A DNA stretch of 64,000 nucleotides from Paraburkholderia atlantica (GTDB lineage Bacteria; Pseudomonadota; Gammaproteobacteria; Burkholderiales; Burkholderiaceae), in NCBI RefSeq assembly GCF_009362785.1, contig NZ_WHNQ01000012.1, positions 1-64,000 of the forward strand, read 5' to 3'. Shown one piece after another: positions 1 to 7,826 of this stretch. Position numbers and translations under genes: made by a program. The first letter of the stretch is position 1, and every line of letters begins with the position of its first letter. Under the pieces are notes generated by a model. The model had not been told where the DNA came from, did not search any database, and worked only from the letters and a program-made list of their open reading frames with translations.

Positions 1-218
1 GGTGTGGGGGCTCGCCGGGCGGGCGGAGGGGGTGCGCTTCAAGGCAGCGGTATCGGAAGGGTAAAGCCGTCGTCGGCTCGCGCCGGCCCCCCATTCACGC
101 CGTTTTCCTATATCGTGTGCGCCATGCCCGCCGCCTACCGCGCGCGGGCTGTTTTTCCGGAGCGCGGCGCGACCCTGCGCGTGCATGACGTGCTCCCGCA
201 ATACACCACACGACATCA
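1..218. other. Left-edge non-coding stretch
   Basis: GC-rich sequence upstream of the NTF2-like gene. Short open frames run through it, but none has family-like protein sequence or a convincing ribosome binding site. It probably holds the promoter and leader of the gene at 219 and perhaps the end of a gene lying outside the window. Nothing specific is visible. Confidence 0.4.
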
Positions 219-704
219 ATGAGCCATCCCAACACCGAGCTGATCGAACGTTTTTACACCGCCTTCCAGCAACGCGACGCCGAGACCATGGTCGCCTGTT
301 ATGCCGACGACGCCGTCTTCAGCGACCCCGCCTTCGGCGAACTGGTCGGCGACGAAGTGCGCGACATGTGGCGCATGCTCGTCAAGCACGCGCAGGACTT
401 CTCGCTGACCTTCAGCGACATCGAGGCCGACGACCGTACCGGCCGCGCGCAGTGGGTGGCGCGCTACCGTTTCGTGCAGACGGGGCGCGACGTGGTGAAC
501 CGGATCGAGGCGCGTTTCGTGTTCCGCGACGGACTCATCGTCGAGCATCGGGACCGCTTCGATCTGTGGCTGTGGATGCGCCAGGCGATGGGCGTGCGCG
601 GCACGCTGCTGGGCTGGTCGCCGTTCGTGCAACGGATGCTCAGGCAGCAGGCGCGTCGGGGGTTGCTGCACTATCGCGGGCAGTTGAATCGCGAGCGCGG
701 CTAG
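219..704 (+). CDS. NTF2-like / SnoaL-like family protein
   Basis: 161-residue protein of the nuclear-transport-factor-2 fold. It opens with the family pattern NTELIERFYTAFQQRDAETM, followed by CYADDAVFSDPAFGELVG and a strand-rich half ending in a polar tail. Members of this superfamily are small cone-shaped barrels that act as isomerases, dehydratases or ligand-binding proteins. The sequence does not say which, and no catalytic Asp-His pair can be assigned with confidence. It stands alone on the + strand, 93 bases before the dioxygenase gene. The ATG at 219 matches the usual family start. The family call is firm; the substrate is unknown. Confidence 0.8.
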   Translation: MSHPNTELIERFYTAFQQRDAETMVACYADDAVFSDPAFGELVGDEVRDMWRMLVKHAQDFSLTFSDIEADDRTGRAQWVARYRFVQTGRDVVNRIEARFVFRDGLIVEHRDRFDLWLWMRQAMGVRGTLLGWSPFVQRMLRQQARRGLLHYRGQLNRERG

Positions 705-797
705 GCGCGTGCGGGCGGCGGCGCGCGCATCGCGCTTGCTATGATCGAAGCACGCTCGTGCCCGCACGCCTTGCCGGGCCGCCCCACAGGAAACGCT

Positions 798-1658
798 ATG
801 CGAGTCGTCGATGCCGCCTGGCAAGAATGGCTGAGCAGCAATGTCGCGCGCGGCTGCACGCCGGGCTCGATGGTCGACGCGATGGTGCAGGCCGGCTTTG
901 CCGACGGCGAGGCCCGAGTCGCGGTCCACCATGCGTTCGATCGGAGCGCGTCCGGCCCCGCGGCGCCCGCCACGGTGGCCGATCCCGCCACCAACCCTTA
1001 TCGATACGACGCCGCGCCGGTTGCACGCGGCAACCTGATAGACGCGGCTGACCGCGAGGTGCGCGTGTTGCTGCGCTGTGAGCGCCCGCAACTGGTCGTG
1101 TTCGCCGACGTACTGTCGGCCGCGGAATGCGCCGAGCTGATCGAACGCTCGCGGCATCGGTTGAAACGCTCGACGACGGTCAATCCACTCACCGGCCGGG
1201 AGGACGTGATCCGCAACCGGACCAGCGAAGGCGTCTGGTATCGGCGCGGCGAGGATCAGCTGATCGCGCGAGTCGAACGACGCATCGCGAGCCTGACGAA
1301 CTGGCCGCTCGAAAACGGCGAAGGTCTGCAGGTGCTGCATTACGGCACGAGCGGCGAGTACAGCCCGCATTTCGACTTCTTCGCGCCCGATCAGCCCGGC
1401 AGCGCGGTGCACACCGCGCAGGGCGGCCAGCGCGTCGCGACGCTGATCATCTATCTGAACGACGTCGCCGACGGCGGAGAGACGGTGTTTCCCACGGCGG
1501 GCCTGTCGGTCGCGGCGCAGGCGGGCGGCGCGGTGTATTTCCGCTACATGAACGGTGAGCGCCAGCTCGATCCGTCGACGCTGCACGGCGGCGCGCCGGT
1601 ACTGGCCGGCGACAAATGGATCATGACGAAGTGGATGCGCGAGCGCGCGTACGGCTGA
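798..1658 (+). CDS. 2OG-Fe(II) oxygenase, prolyl-4-hydroxylase-like
   Basis: 286 residues. The C-terminal half carries the double-stranded beta-helix of prolyl 4-hydroxylase alpha-subunit homologues. The iron ligands are visible as PHFDFF (His and Asp) and the distal His in STLHGGAP, with the 2-oxoglutarate-binding Lys just after it in GDKWIMTKW. The N-terminal part (about residues 1-90) is an uncharacterised helical region. The start at 798 is preferred because AGGAAA lies a few bases upstream; an in-frame ATG at 741 has no such site. The family hydroxylates prolyl or other side chains using O2 and 2-oxoglutarate in the cytoplasm. The protein substrate in bacteria is rarely known and cannot be inferred here. 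Confidence 0.85.
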   Translation: MRVVDAAWQEWLSSNVARGCTPGSMVDAMVQAGFADGEARVAVHHAFDRSASGPAAPATVADPATNPYRYDAAPVARGNLIDAADREVRVLLRCERPQLVVFADVLSAAECAELIERSRHRLKRSTTVNPLTGREDVIRNRTSEGVWYRRGEDQLIARVERRIASLTNWPLENGEGLQVLHYGTSGEYSPHFDFFAPDQPGSAVHTAQGGQRVATLIIYLNDVADGGETVFPTAGLSVAAQAGGAVYFRYMNGERQLDPSTLHGGAPVLAGDKWIMTKWMRERAYG

Positions 1659-1666
1659 GACGGCGC

Positions 1667-2104
1667 CTATCCGGCCGCTCGATAAACATCCGGCCGATGC
1701 AACTCCATATAGCGCTCCGGGTTCGCGAGCGACGTGAAGCCATGCGGCGCGTAGACGTGATGCGCGTCGGTCGTGACCAGCACGACTCTGCGCAGACTGG
1801 CGAGCGACGGGCTCGCAAAGATATGTTTCATCAATGCCGACGCATACCCCTGGCCGCGATACGCGGGCAGCACGAACACGTCGCACAGGTATGCGAAGGT
1901 CGCCTCGTCGGTGATCAGACGCGCGAACGCGATCTGCTTGCCGTCGACAAATCCACCGAAGCACAGCGAACCGGCGACGGCCCGCTCGAAGGTCGCGCGC
2001 GGCATGCCCTTGGCCCACGGCGTTTCCTGCGACAGGAACGCGTAGACCATGTCGAGGTCGAGATCGGCGATGCGGCTGGAAATCGTCAGTTCGCTGGCTT
2101 GCAC
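1667..2104 (-). CDS. GNAT family N-acetyltransferase
   Basis: 145 residues, starting at a GTG preceded by GGGAGA. Longer in-frame starts exist, but their extra residues are arginine-rich and unlike the family. The core shows the acetyl-CoA-binding motif A region VFVLPAYRGQGYASALMKHI, preceded by strands such as FGGFVDGKQIAFARLITDEATFAY, and ends in APHGFTSLANPERYME. This fits the short YjdJ/YhhY-type GNAT enzymes that acetylate small molecules or protein N-termini. It lies tail to tail with the dioxygenase, and its gene end is 8 bases from that stop. The acceptor substrate is unknown. Confidence 0.87.
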   Translation of the reverse strand: MQASELTISSRIADLDLDMVYAFLSQETPWAKGMPRATFERAVAGSLCFGGFVDGKQIAFARLITDEATFAYLCDVFVLPAYRGQGYASALMKHIFASPSLASLRRVVLVTTDAHHVYAPHGFTSLANPERYMELHRPDVYRAAG

Positions 2105-2144
2105 GGCGTGTCTCCCAGGTTTGCGTAGCGGCAGTGTGTACGGT

Positions 2145-3584
2145 TTAGCCCTTCGCGGTAGTCTCGCCACCGCGCGAACCCCCGCCGATGCTCTGTCCGG
2201 CATCGCGCGCGAGCCCCATATAGCCGATCACCGACAGTAGCGTCAGCACGCCGGCGAACAGGAACGCGAGGCGGAAATCGTCGAGCGTGAACACGTGGCC
2301 GGACGTCTCGCCGTTGAACAGCGCCGCGACGCGCAGCGACACGGCGCCGAACGCGATGCCGAGACCGATCGTCATTTGCATGGCCGCGCTCCACAGCGTG
2401 CTCGCCGCACTCATCTGGGTCTGCTGGATATCGGCATAGGCGAGCGTCGCCAGCGTCGAGAACTGCATCGAGCGCGTGACGCCGTACACGAACACCACGA
2501 TCAGCACCACCACGAGCGGTACGTCGGGCGTCAGCAGTCCGCACAAGGTGATGAAAATGCCTGCCACCACCACGTCGACGATCGCCACCATCCGGAAGCC
2601 GTAGCGCTGCAGGATGCGCGTGGTCAGCGCCTTCATGCCGAGGTTGCCGACTGCGCTCGCGAGCAGCAGCAGACCCGAGCGGAACGCCGACAGACCGAAG
2701 CCGACCTGGAACAGCAGCGGCATCAGATAGGGCACCGCACCGATGCCGATGCGCGTGAACGAACCGGTGATGACGGTCACCGAAAACGTCGGCACCTTCA
2801 GCGTCGACACGTCGACGAGCGGATGCGGATGACGCTTCGCGTGCAGGAATGCGATCGCGCCGACCAGCAGACCGCCCGCCACGACCGCGATCGCGAGCCA
2901 CGCGTTGGTGGCCGGCTGGCTCGCCAGCTCCGCGCCGTACAGGATCGCGGTCAGCGCGACGCCGCTCAGCAGCAGGCCGACGACGTCGAGCGGCTTGCGT
3001 TCGGTGCCGCGCAGGTTCGGCACGATGGCGAGCGCGACGGCGATCGCCGCGAGGCCGAAGGGCACGTTCAGCAGGAAGATCCAGCGCCACGACGCGTAGG
3101 TCGTGATGAAGCCGCCGATCGGCGGGCCGACCACCGGCGCCGCGATGGCCGGCCAGGTGATCGTCGAGATCGCCTGCATCATGCGGGCTTTCTCGGTGCT
3201 GCGGACCACGATCAGACGGCCGACCGGCACCATCATCGCGCCGCCGATGCCTTGCAGCAGCCGCGCGGCGGTGAACTCGGGCACGTTCTGCGACAGCCCG
3301 CACAGCACCGATGCGACCGTGAACACGCCGATCGCGCTGACGAACACGGTGCGCGCGCCGCAGCGGTCGGCGACCCAGCCGCTCGCCGGAATGAAGATCG
3401 CGAGCGCGAGCATGTAGGCGGTCATGCCGAGGCTCAGGCTGTTCGGGCCGACGCCGAACGAACGCGCCATCTGCGGCAGCGCGGTGGCGATCACCGTGGT
3501 GTCGAGGTACTCCATGAAGAAGGTGGCCGCGACGATGTACGGCAGCCAGCCGACGTGCGCGGTGCGGGTGCCGCTGGTGCTCAT
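2145..3584 (-). CDS. MFS transporter, DHA2 (EmrB/QacA-like) family
   Basis: 479 residues with about 14 hydrophobic segments. DTTVIATALPQMARSFGV is the DHA2 motif in the first membrane helix and loop, and ASGWVADRCGARTVF is the MFS motif A between helices 2 and 3. These pumps export drugs or metabolites across the inner membrane by proton antiport. The start at 3584 (MSTSGTRT) is chosen because GGGAG lies 8 bases upstream; an upstream ATG at 3722 would add 46 basic, non-family residues. No periplasmic adaptor or outer-membrane channel gene lies next to it, so it is probably a single-component pump. Substrate unknown. Confidence 0.88.
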   Translation of the reverse strand: MSTSGTRTAHVGWLPYIVAATFFMEYLDTTVIATALPQMARSFGVGPNSLSLGMTAYMLALAIFIPASGWVADRCGARTVFVSAIGVFTVASVLCGLSQNVPEFTAARLLQGIGGAMMVPVGRLIVVRSTEKARMMQAISTITWPAIAAPVVGPPIGGFITTYASWRWIFLLNVPFGLAAIAVALAIVPNLRGTERKPLDVVGLLLSGVALTAILYGAELASQPATNAWLAIAVVAGGLLVGAIAFLHAKRHPHPLVDVSTLKVPTFSVTVITGSFTRIGIGAVPYLMPLLFQVGFGLSAFRSGLLLLASAVGNLGMKALTTRILQRYGFRMVAIVDVVVAGIFITLCGLLTPDVPLVVVLIVVFVYGVTRSMQFSTLATLAYADIQQTQMSAASTLWSAAMQMTIGLGIAFGAVSLRVAALFNGETSGHVFTLDDFRLAFLFAGVLTLLSVIGYMGLARDAGQSIGGGSRGGETTAKG

Positions 3585-3833
3585 CGCGCGAGCTCCCGTG
3601 GCGCGCTGATGCGCGCGCAAAGACGATTGACGGGCCGGCGCGCGGCGCGCGAAGCGTGTGACTTCATGGTGCTCGAGATTGCCTTTCGGTTGCGTTTTTG
3701 TGCTTCGGGCTGGCGGGAACATCAGCTTGGCTGAATTTCAGCCTCGCTTGCCAGCCCTGAATGCTAACGCAATAAAAGGTCCCATATCACGCAGGCATGC
3801 AGCGCGCCGCACCGCCGCGCCGCCACCCTTGCG

Positions 3834-4718
3834 TCAGTCCTTCGCCGCGTACTCCTTGTCCAGCCGGTCATACAGCGGCTTGTTGACGAGCCGCTGGCGC
3901 TCGCTGAACGGCGCGACGATCGTCGCGTCCTCGTCGAGGCGGCCGTTGCTTTGCAGCGTGCCGAGCGCGCGCTGCATGCCGAGCACCGCGCCCTGCAGCG
4001 CCGCGTTCGCGTACAGCACGATGCCGTAGCCGAGCTTCGCGAGCGCGTCGCGCGACTGCACCGGCGTCTTGCCGCCGATCACGATGTTGATCAGCTGCGG
4101 CACGTCGAACAGCCCCGGCAGACGCTCGATGTCGGCGAGCGATTCCGTCGCCTCGATGAACAGGATGTCGGCGCCCGCCTCGATGAAGCGATGACCGCGC
4201 TCGATCGCGTCTTCGATGCCGTGGACTGCGGCCGCGTCGGTACGGGCCATGATCTGCAGGTTCGCGTCTTCGCGCGCGTCGACGGCCGCGCGGATCTTGC
4301 CGACCATCTCGCTCGTCGCGACGACTTCCTTGCCCGAGAAGTGGCCGCATTTCTTCGGCATCACCTGGTCTTCGAACTGGATCACGTCGGCGCCGCTGCG
4401 CTCGAGCACGCGCACGGTCTGGCGCACGTTCAGCGCGTTGCCGAAGCCGGTGTCGGCATCGACGATCAGCGGCAGCGCGACCGCGTCGCGAATGCGCGCG
4501 GTGTGCTCGGCGACTTCGGCAAGGCCGATGAAGCCGAGATCGGGCAGGCCGAGCGACATGTTAGTGACGCCCGCACCGGTGATGTAGACCGCCTCGAAGC
4601 CGGCGTCCTCGATCACGCGCGCGCTCATCGCGTTGAACGCGCCGGGCACGAGCAGGCCCTGACGCTGATTGACCTTGGCGCGGAAGGCGGCGCGGCGGGT
4701 GGCGGAAGTGGTGGTCAT
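3834..4718 (-). CDS. Isocitrate lyase/PEP mutase superfamily lyase, PrpB-like
   Basis: 294 residues, the size of 2-methylisocitrate lyase. The superfamily active-site block reads PKKCGHFSGKEV (catalytic Cys), after the Mg-binding strand PLIVDADTGFG and the loop QFEDQ. These enzymes split 2-methylisocitrate, dimethylmalate or related acids into pyruvate-type products. The gene stands alone: no methylcitrate synthase (prpC) or dehydratase (prpD/acnD) follows, and the next gene on this strand is a transporter. It diverges from a PrpR-type activator and has its own sigma-54 promoter. True PrpB (KRCGH) and dimethylmalate lyase are both possible. Start 4718 has GGAGA upstream. Confidence 0.85.
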   Translation of the reverse strand: MTTTSATRRAAFRAKVNQRQGLLVPGAFNAMSARVIEDAGFEAVYITGAGVTNMSLGLPDLGFIGLAEVAEHTARIRDAVALPLIVDADTGFGNALNVRQTVRVLERSGADVIQFEDQVMPKKCGHFSGKEVVATSEMVGKIRAAVDAREDANLQIMARTDAAAVHGIEDAIERGHRFIEAGADILFIEATESLADIERLPGLFDVPQLINIVIGGKTPVQSRDALAKLGYGIVLYANAALQGAVLGMQRALGTLQSNGRLDEDATIVAPFSERQRLVNKPLYDRLDKEYAAKD

Positions 4719-4767
4719 GATGCGGGTCTCCAGAAGGGAAAGCGGTGGTGGAACGCGGGCGACATTC

Positions 4768-4783
4768 TGCAGGAAACGTGCCA
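4768..4783 (-). promoter_or_regulatory. Sigma-54 (-24/-12) promoter of the PrpB-like gene
   Basis: Read on the minus strand the site is TGGCACG-TTTC-CTGCA. The consensus is TGGCACG-N4-TTGCA, so only one conserved base differs, and the GG and GC pairs are exactly ten bases apart. Transcription would start near 4757, about 40 bases before the lyase ATG. The neighbouring gene encodes a sigma-54 activator, which makes the assignment strong. Confidence 0.85.
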
Positions 4784-4869
4784 TGGGCGGGTGTTCAACG
4801 CGTTGTGCAGATAGAACAAGGGTTTGCGCGCTATGGGCTTGGCCTGACGGTTCGTGAGAAAATCGGTGG

Positions 4870-4902
4870 AACGTTTCATGAAACGTTTCGCCGAACGTTT
4901 CA
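4870..4902. promoter_or_regulatory. Palindromic activator sites (probable PrpR-type operator)
   Basis: A perfect 18-base palindrome, AACGTTTCATGAAACGTT (4870-4887), overlaps a second palindrome GAAACGTTTC (4880-4889) and is followed by a third copy of GAACGTTTCA (4893-4902). The repeats lie about 90-130 bases upstream of the -24 element, the usual place for enhancer sites of sigma-54 activators. They end just before the activator's own ribosome binding site, so they could also allow autorepression. Binding by the adjacent regulator is inferred. Confidence 0.75.
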
Positions 4903-4918
4903 ATCAAGGAGAACCGCA

Positions 4919-6940
4919 GTGTCCACGTTCGCCCCGTTCGTCGCGAACCCGAGCCCCGCCGTTGATATCGGGCGCCCCGGCGTCGCACTCGTCAGTATCA
5001 GCCGACTGCAATCGCTTTGCGAGGCGGTCGCGCCGCGCTATGCCGGCCGCGCGAAATTCTTCACGGTGCGGGAGGGCTACGGCGCGGCCGTCGCCGCGCT
5101 GCAGGCGTACGTGGATGCGGGTTCCGTCGACGTCGTACTGTCCGCCGGCTCGAATGGCGCGTACCTGCGGGAGAACCTCAGCGTGCCGGTCGTGATGGTC
5201 AAGGTGAACGGCTTCGACGTGTTGAGCGCGATCACGCGCGCCACCGCCACCTGGCCGCAGGCACGCATCGGGCTCGTGCTGCATGAAGCGATCGCGCAGG
5301 AACTGGCCGACCTGAGCCCGCTGTTGAACGTCGATCTGCGGCAGCGCGCGTACCGGTCGATCGACGAAGTGCGGCACGCGGTCGATGAACTCGCCGCGCA
5401 GGGGTGCCGCGTGGTGGTCGGCGCGGGCATGGCCTGCGATCTGGCGCAGCAGGCCGGCATGGAAAGCGTGTTCCTGTACTCGCTCGCCGCGGTCGAGGAA
5501 GCGTTCGAGCGCTCGGTCGAACTGGCGCGCGTGAGCCGGCAGAAGGAATCGAAGCGGGTGCGGCTGAATACGATCGTCGCGCATCTGCGCGACGGCGTCG
5601 CCGCGTTCGACGAAGCCGGCCAGCTCGAAGCCGTCAACCCGGCGATGCTCGACCTGCTCGGTTTAGGCCCGGCGCAGGAGGCCCCGAAGGACGACGAGGA
5701 CACTCCCGCGCGCGTCGGGCGCGCGCTGGCACCGCTGTTGCGCGAGACGCGCGCCGCCGACCAGCCAGTCGACGAACGCGTCGAGCAGATCGGCGGGCGC
5801 GCGCTGATCGTCAGCTGTGTGCCGATCGTCGAGCAGGGCGCGCGGGCCGGTTTCGTCGTGACGGCGCAGGACGCGCTCGTTGCGCAGCGGATCGACCGCT
5901 CGCTGCGCACCAGCCAGCGGCCGAGGCATCTGGTCGCGCGGCACCGGCTCGACGACCTGATCGGCGCCTCGATGGCGCTCGAGCGCGTGCGCCGTCTCGC
6001 GCGCGCCGGCGCCGCGCACGACGCCACCGTGCTGCTGAGCGGCGAAAGCGGCACCGGCAAGGAACTGGTCGCGCAGGGCATCCATAACGCGAGCCGGCGG
6101 CGCGGCAATCCGTTCGTCGCGTTCAACTGCGCGGCGCTGCCCGAAGGGCTGATCGAAAGCGAGCTGTTCGGGCACGAGGAAGGGGCGTTCACGGGCGCAC
6201 GACGCGGCGGCAAGCCGGGGCTATTTGAAATCGCGCACACCGGCACCATCTTTCTCGATGAAATCGGCGAAATGCCGGCCGCGCTGCAAAGCCGGTTGTT
6301 GCGAGTGCTGCAGGAACGCGAGGTGATGAAGCTCGGCGCGGGCCGCGCGACGCCGGTCGATGTGCGTGTGATCGCCGCGACGCACCGCGATCTGCACGCG
6401 CTCGTCGAGCAAGGCGCGTTTCGCGCGGATCTGTATTTCAGATTAAATCTGCTTCAGATAAAATTGCCGCCGCTGCGCGAACGCCGCGCCGACATCGCGC
6501 CGCTGGCGCGGCATCTGCTGGAGCGCAGCGCGCTGCAGTACGGCTTGTCGGCGGCGGCGCTCGAACGGGTGCTCGCGTTTCTCGACCCGCTTTTCGCGAA
6601 CTACGCGTGGCCCGGCAACGTCCGCGAACTGGAAAATCTGCTGGCGCGCGCGGCGATTTATATCGGTGACGCGGCCAGCGAGATGTCCGGGAACTCGACT
6701 GCCGACGCCTTGCCAGACTGGTTGGCGGTGTTTCCCGAGTTCGGCCGGATCAGGCCGGCCGGGGGCGAGCGAATCACAGAAGCGTCCCGGCCCGCTAACC
6801 CTGGCGGCACGGCGCCCCGCGTCAGCCCCAGCCGCGAGGATGCGCTGCGTGCCCTCGAACAATCCGGCGGCAATCGTGCCGCCGCGAGCCGCGCGCTCGG
6901 CATCGGTCGAACCACGCTGTGGCGGCTTCTGAAGGGCTGA
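4919..6940 (+). CDS. prpR: Sigma-54-dependent activator, PrpR family
   Basis: 673 residues. Order: PrpR N-terminal sensor domain (about 15-190), a PAS-like segment (about 210-330), AAA+ sigma-54 interaction domain (about 340-570), Fis-type helix-turn-helix at the C-terminus (NRAAASRALGIGRTTLWRLL). Key motifs are Walker A GESGTGKE, the sigma-54 contact loop GAFTGA and Walker B DEIGEMP. The family senses methylcitrate-type acids and activates propionate catabolic operons. The GTG at 4919 preceded by AAGGAGAA is chosen; upstream in-frame codons run through the palindromic operator. It most likely controls the divergent lyase gene. Confidence 0.88.
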   Translation: MSTFAPFVANPSPAVDIGRPGVALVSISRLQSLCEAVAPRYAGRAKFFTVREGYGAAVAALQAYVDAGSVDVVLSAGSNGAYLRENLSVPVVMVKVNGFDVLSAITRATATWPQARIGLVLHEAIAQELADLSPLLNVDLRQRAYRSIDEVRHAVDELAAQGCRVVVGAGMACDLAQQAGMESVFLYSLAAVEEAFERSVELARVSRQKESKRVRLNTIVAHLRDGVAAFDEAGQLEAVNPAMLDLLGLGPAQEAPKDDEDTPARVGRALAPLLRETRAADQPVDERVEQIGGRALIVSCVPIVEQGARAGFVVTAQDALVAQRIDRSLRTSQRPRHLVARHRLDDLIGASMALERVRRLARAGAAHDATVLLSGESGTGKELVAQGIHNASRRRGNPFVAFNCAALPEGLIESELFGHEEGAFTGARRGGKPGLFEIAHTGTIFLDEIGEMPAALQSRLLRVLQEREVMKLGAGRATPVDVRVIAATHRDLHALVEQGAFRADLYFRLNLLQIKLPPLRERRADIAPLARHLLERSALQYGLSAAALERVLAFLDPLFANYAWPGNVRELENLLARAAIYIGDAASEMSGNSTADALPDWLAVFPEFGRIRPAGGERITEASRPANPGGTAPRVSPSREDALRALEQSGGNRAAASRALGIGRTTLWRLLKG

Positions 6941-6982
6941 AACGCCCGCCAATCGACCCGATAGTCTCGACCGAGAAAATTA

Positions 6983-7019
6983 ATAGGGATGGACTATCAA
7001 ACTCATTAATACAATCCAC
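6983..7019 (+). promoter_or_regulatory. OxyR-like binding site upstream of ahpC
   Basis: The first half matches the OxyR pattern exactly: ATAG, seven bases, CTAT (6983-6997). After seven more bases a degenerate second half, ATTA-N7-CCAC, keeps half of the conserved positions. The site abuts the putative -35 box, as expected for OxyR acting as a direct activator. OxyR control of ahpCF is well known; this particular site is a by-eye match. Confidence 0.6.
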
Positions 7020-7048
7020 TTTACCTATTAAGTGTAGTCTGACATACT
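7020..7048 (+). promoter_or_regulatory. Probable sigma-70 promoter of ahpC
   Basis: TTTACC and CATACT are separated by 17 bases, each matching four of six consensus positions. The start point would fall near 7055, about 34 bases before the ahpC ATG and its AGAGGA site. A weak promoter next to an OxyR site is typical of peroxide-induced genes. Confidence 0.45.
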
Positions 7049-7088
7049 GGCTCTACTTTCCAACCACCCTCCAAAGAGGATTCAGCAA

Positions 7089-7652
7089 ATGCCGATCATC
7101 AACAGTCAAGTCAAACCGTTCAAAGCACAGGCTTACCATAACGGCGAGTTCAAGACCGTCACTGAAGAAGACCTGAAGGGCAAGTGGTCGGTTTTCGTGT
7201 TCTATCCGGCGGACTTCACCTTCGTGTGCCCGACCGAACTGGGCGACCTGGCCGATCGTTACGAAGAGTTCAAGAAGATCGGCGTTGAGATCTACAGCGT
7301 GTCGACCGATACGCACTTCACGCACAAGGCCTGGCACGACACGTCGGACACGATCCAGAAGATCCAGTACCCGATGCTGGCTGACCCGACGCTCGCTATC
7401 TCGCGCAACTTCGACGTGCTGATCGAAGAAGAAGGCCTCGCGCTGCGCGGCACGTTCGTGATCAACCCGGAAGGCGAGATCAAGCTGTGCGAAATCCACG
7501 ACAACGGCATCGGCCGTGACGCTGGCGAACTGCTGCGCAAGGTTCAAGCTGCGCAATACATCGCGGCTCACCCGGGTCAAGTGTGCCCCGCCAAGTGGAC
7601 GCCGGGCGCAGAAACGCTGACCCCGTCGCTCGACCTGGTCGGCAAGATCTAA
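7089..7652 (+). CDS. ahpC: Alkyl hydroperoxide reductase subunit C (2-Cys peroxiredoxin)
   Basis: 187 residues, the exact length of AhpC. The peroxidatic Cys47 sits in FVCPTELGD and the resolving Cys166 in HPGQVCPAKW. It reduces H2O2, organic peroxides and peroxynitrite in the cytoplasm and is recycled by AhpF. Its codon use is noticeably less GC-extreme than that of its neighbours, as expected for a highly expressed gene. An AGAGGA site precedes the ATG, and an OxyR-like site and promoter lie just upstream. ahpF follows 174 bases later on the same strand. Confidence 0.97.
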   Translation: MPIINSQVKPFKAQAYHNGEFKTVTEEDLKGKWSVFVFYPADFTFVCPTELGDLADRYEEFKKIGVEIYSVSTDTHFTHKAWHDTSDTIQKIQYPMLADPTLAISRNFDVLIEEEGLALRGTFVINPEGEIKLCEIHDNGIGRDAGELLRKVQAAQYIAAHPGQVCPAKWTPGAETLTPSLDLVGKI

Positions 7653-7826
7653 GGTCCGCGCAGCTCACGCTGCACTCGCAGTCTGCATCTGCCGGGATTC
7701 ATCCCGGCGCATCACCGCGCGAATCGCCTGCTACGGCGTTTCGCGCGTTCCCCGGGCCCAACATGTCCTCTGCGGATATGTGCGGCGCCGGGACACCAAC
7801 ACCCCTCGTCACGGAATCGCAACGCC

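Noticed and set aside
216..2018. 600-codon open frame on the minus strand over the NTF2-like and dioxygenase genes
   Set aside because: It is antisense to two well-supported genes, is Arg/Ala-rich with no family pattern, and is a typical GC-rich shadow frame.
2295..3734. 479-codon plus-strand frame over the DHA2 exporter
   Set aside because: His/Arg/Asp-rich sequence without domains, exactly opposite a clear MFS gene.
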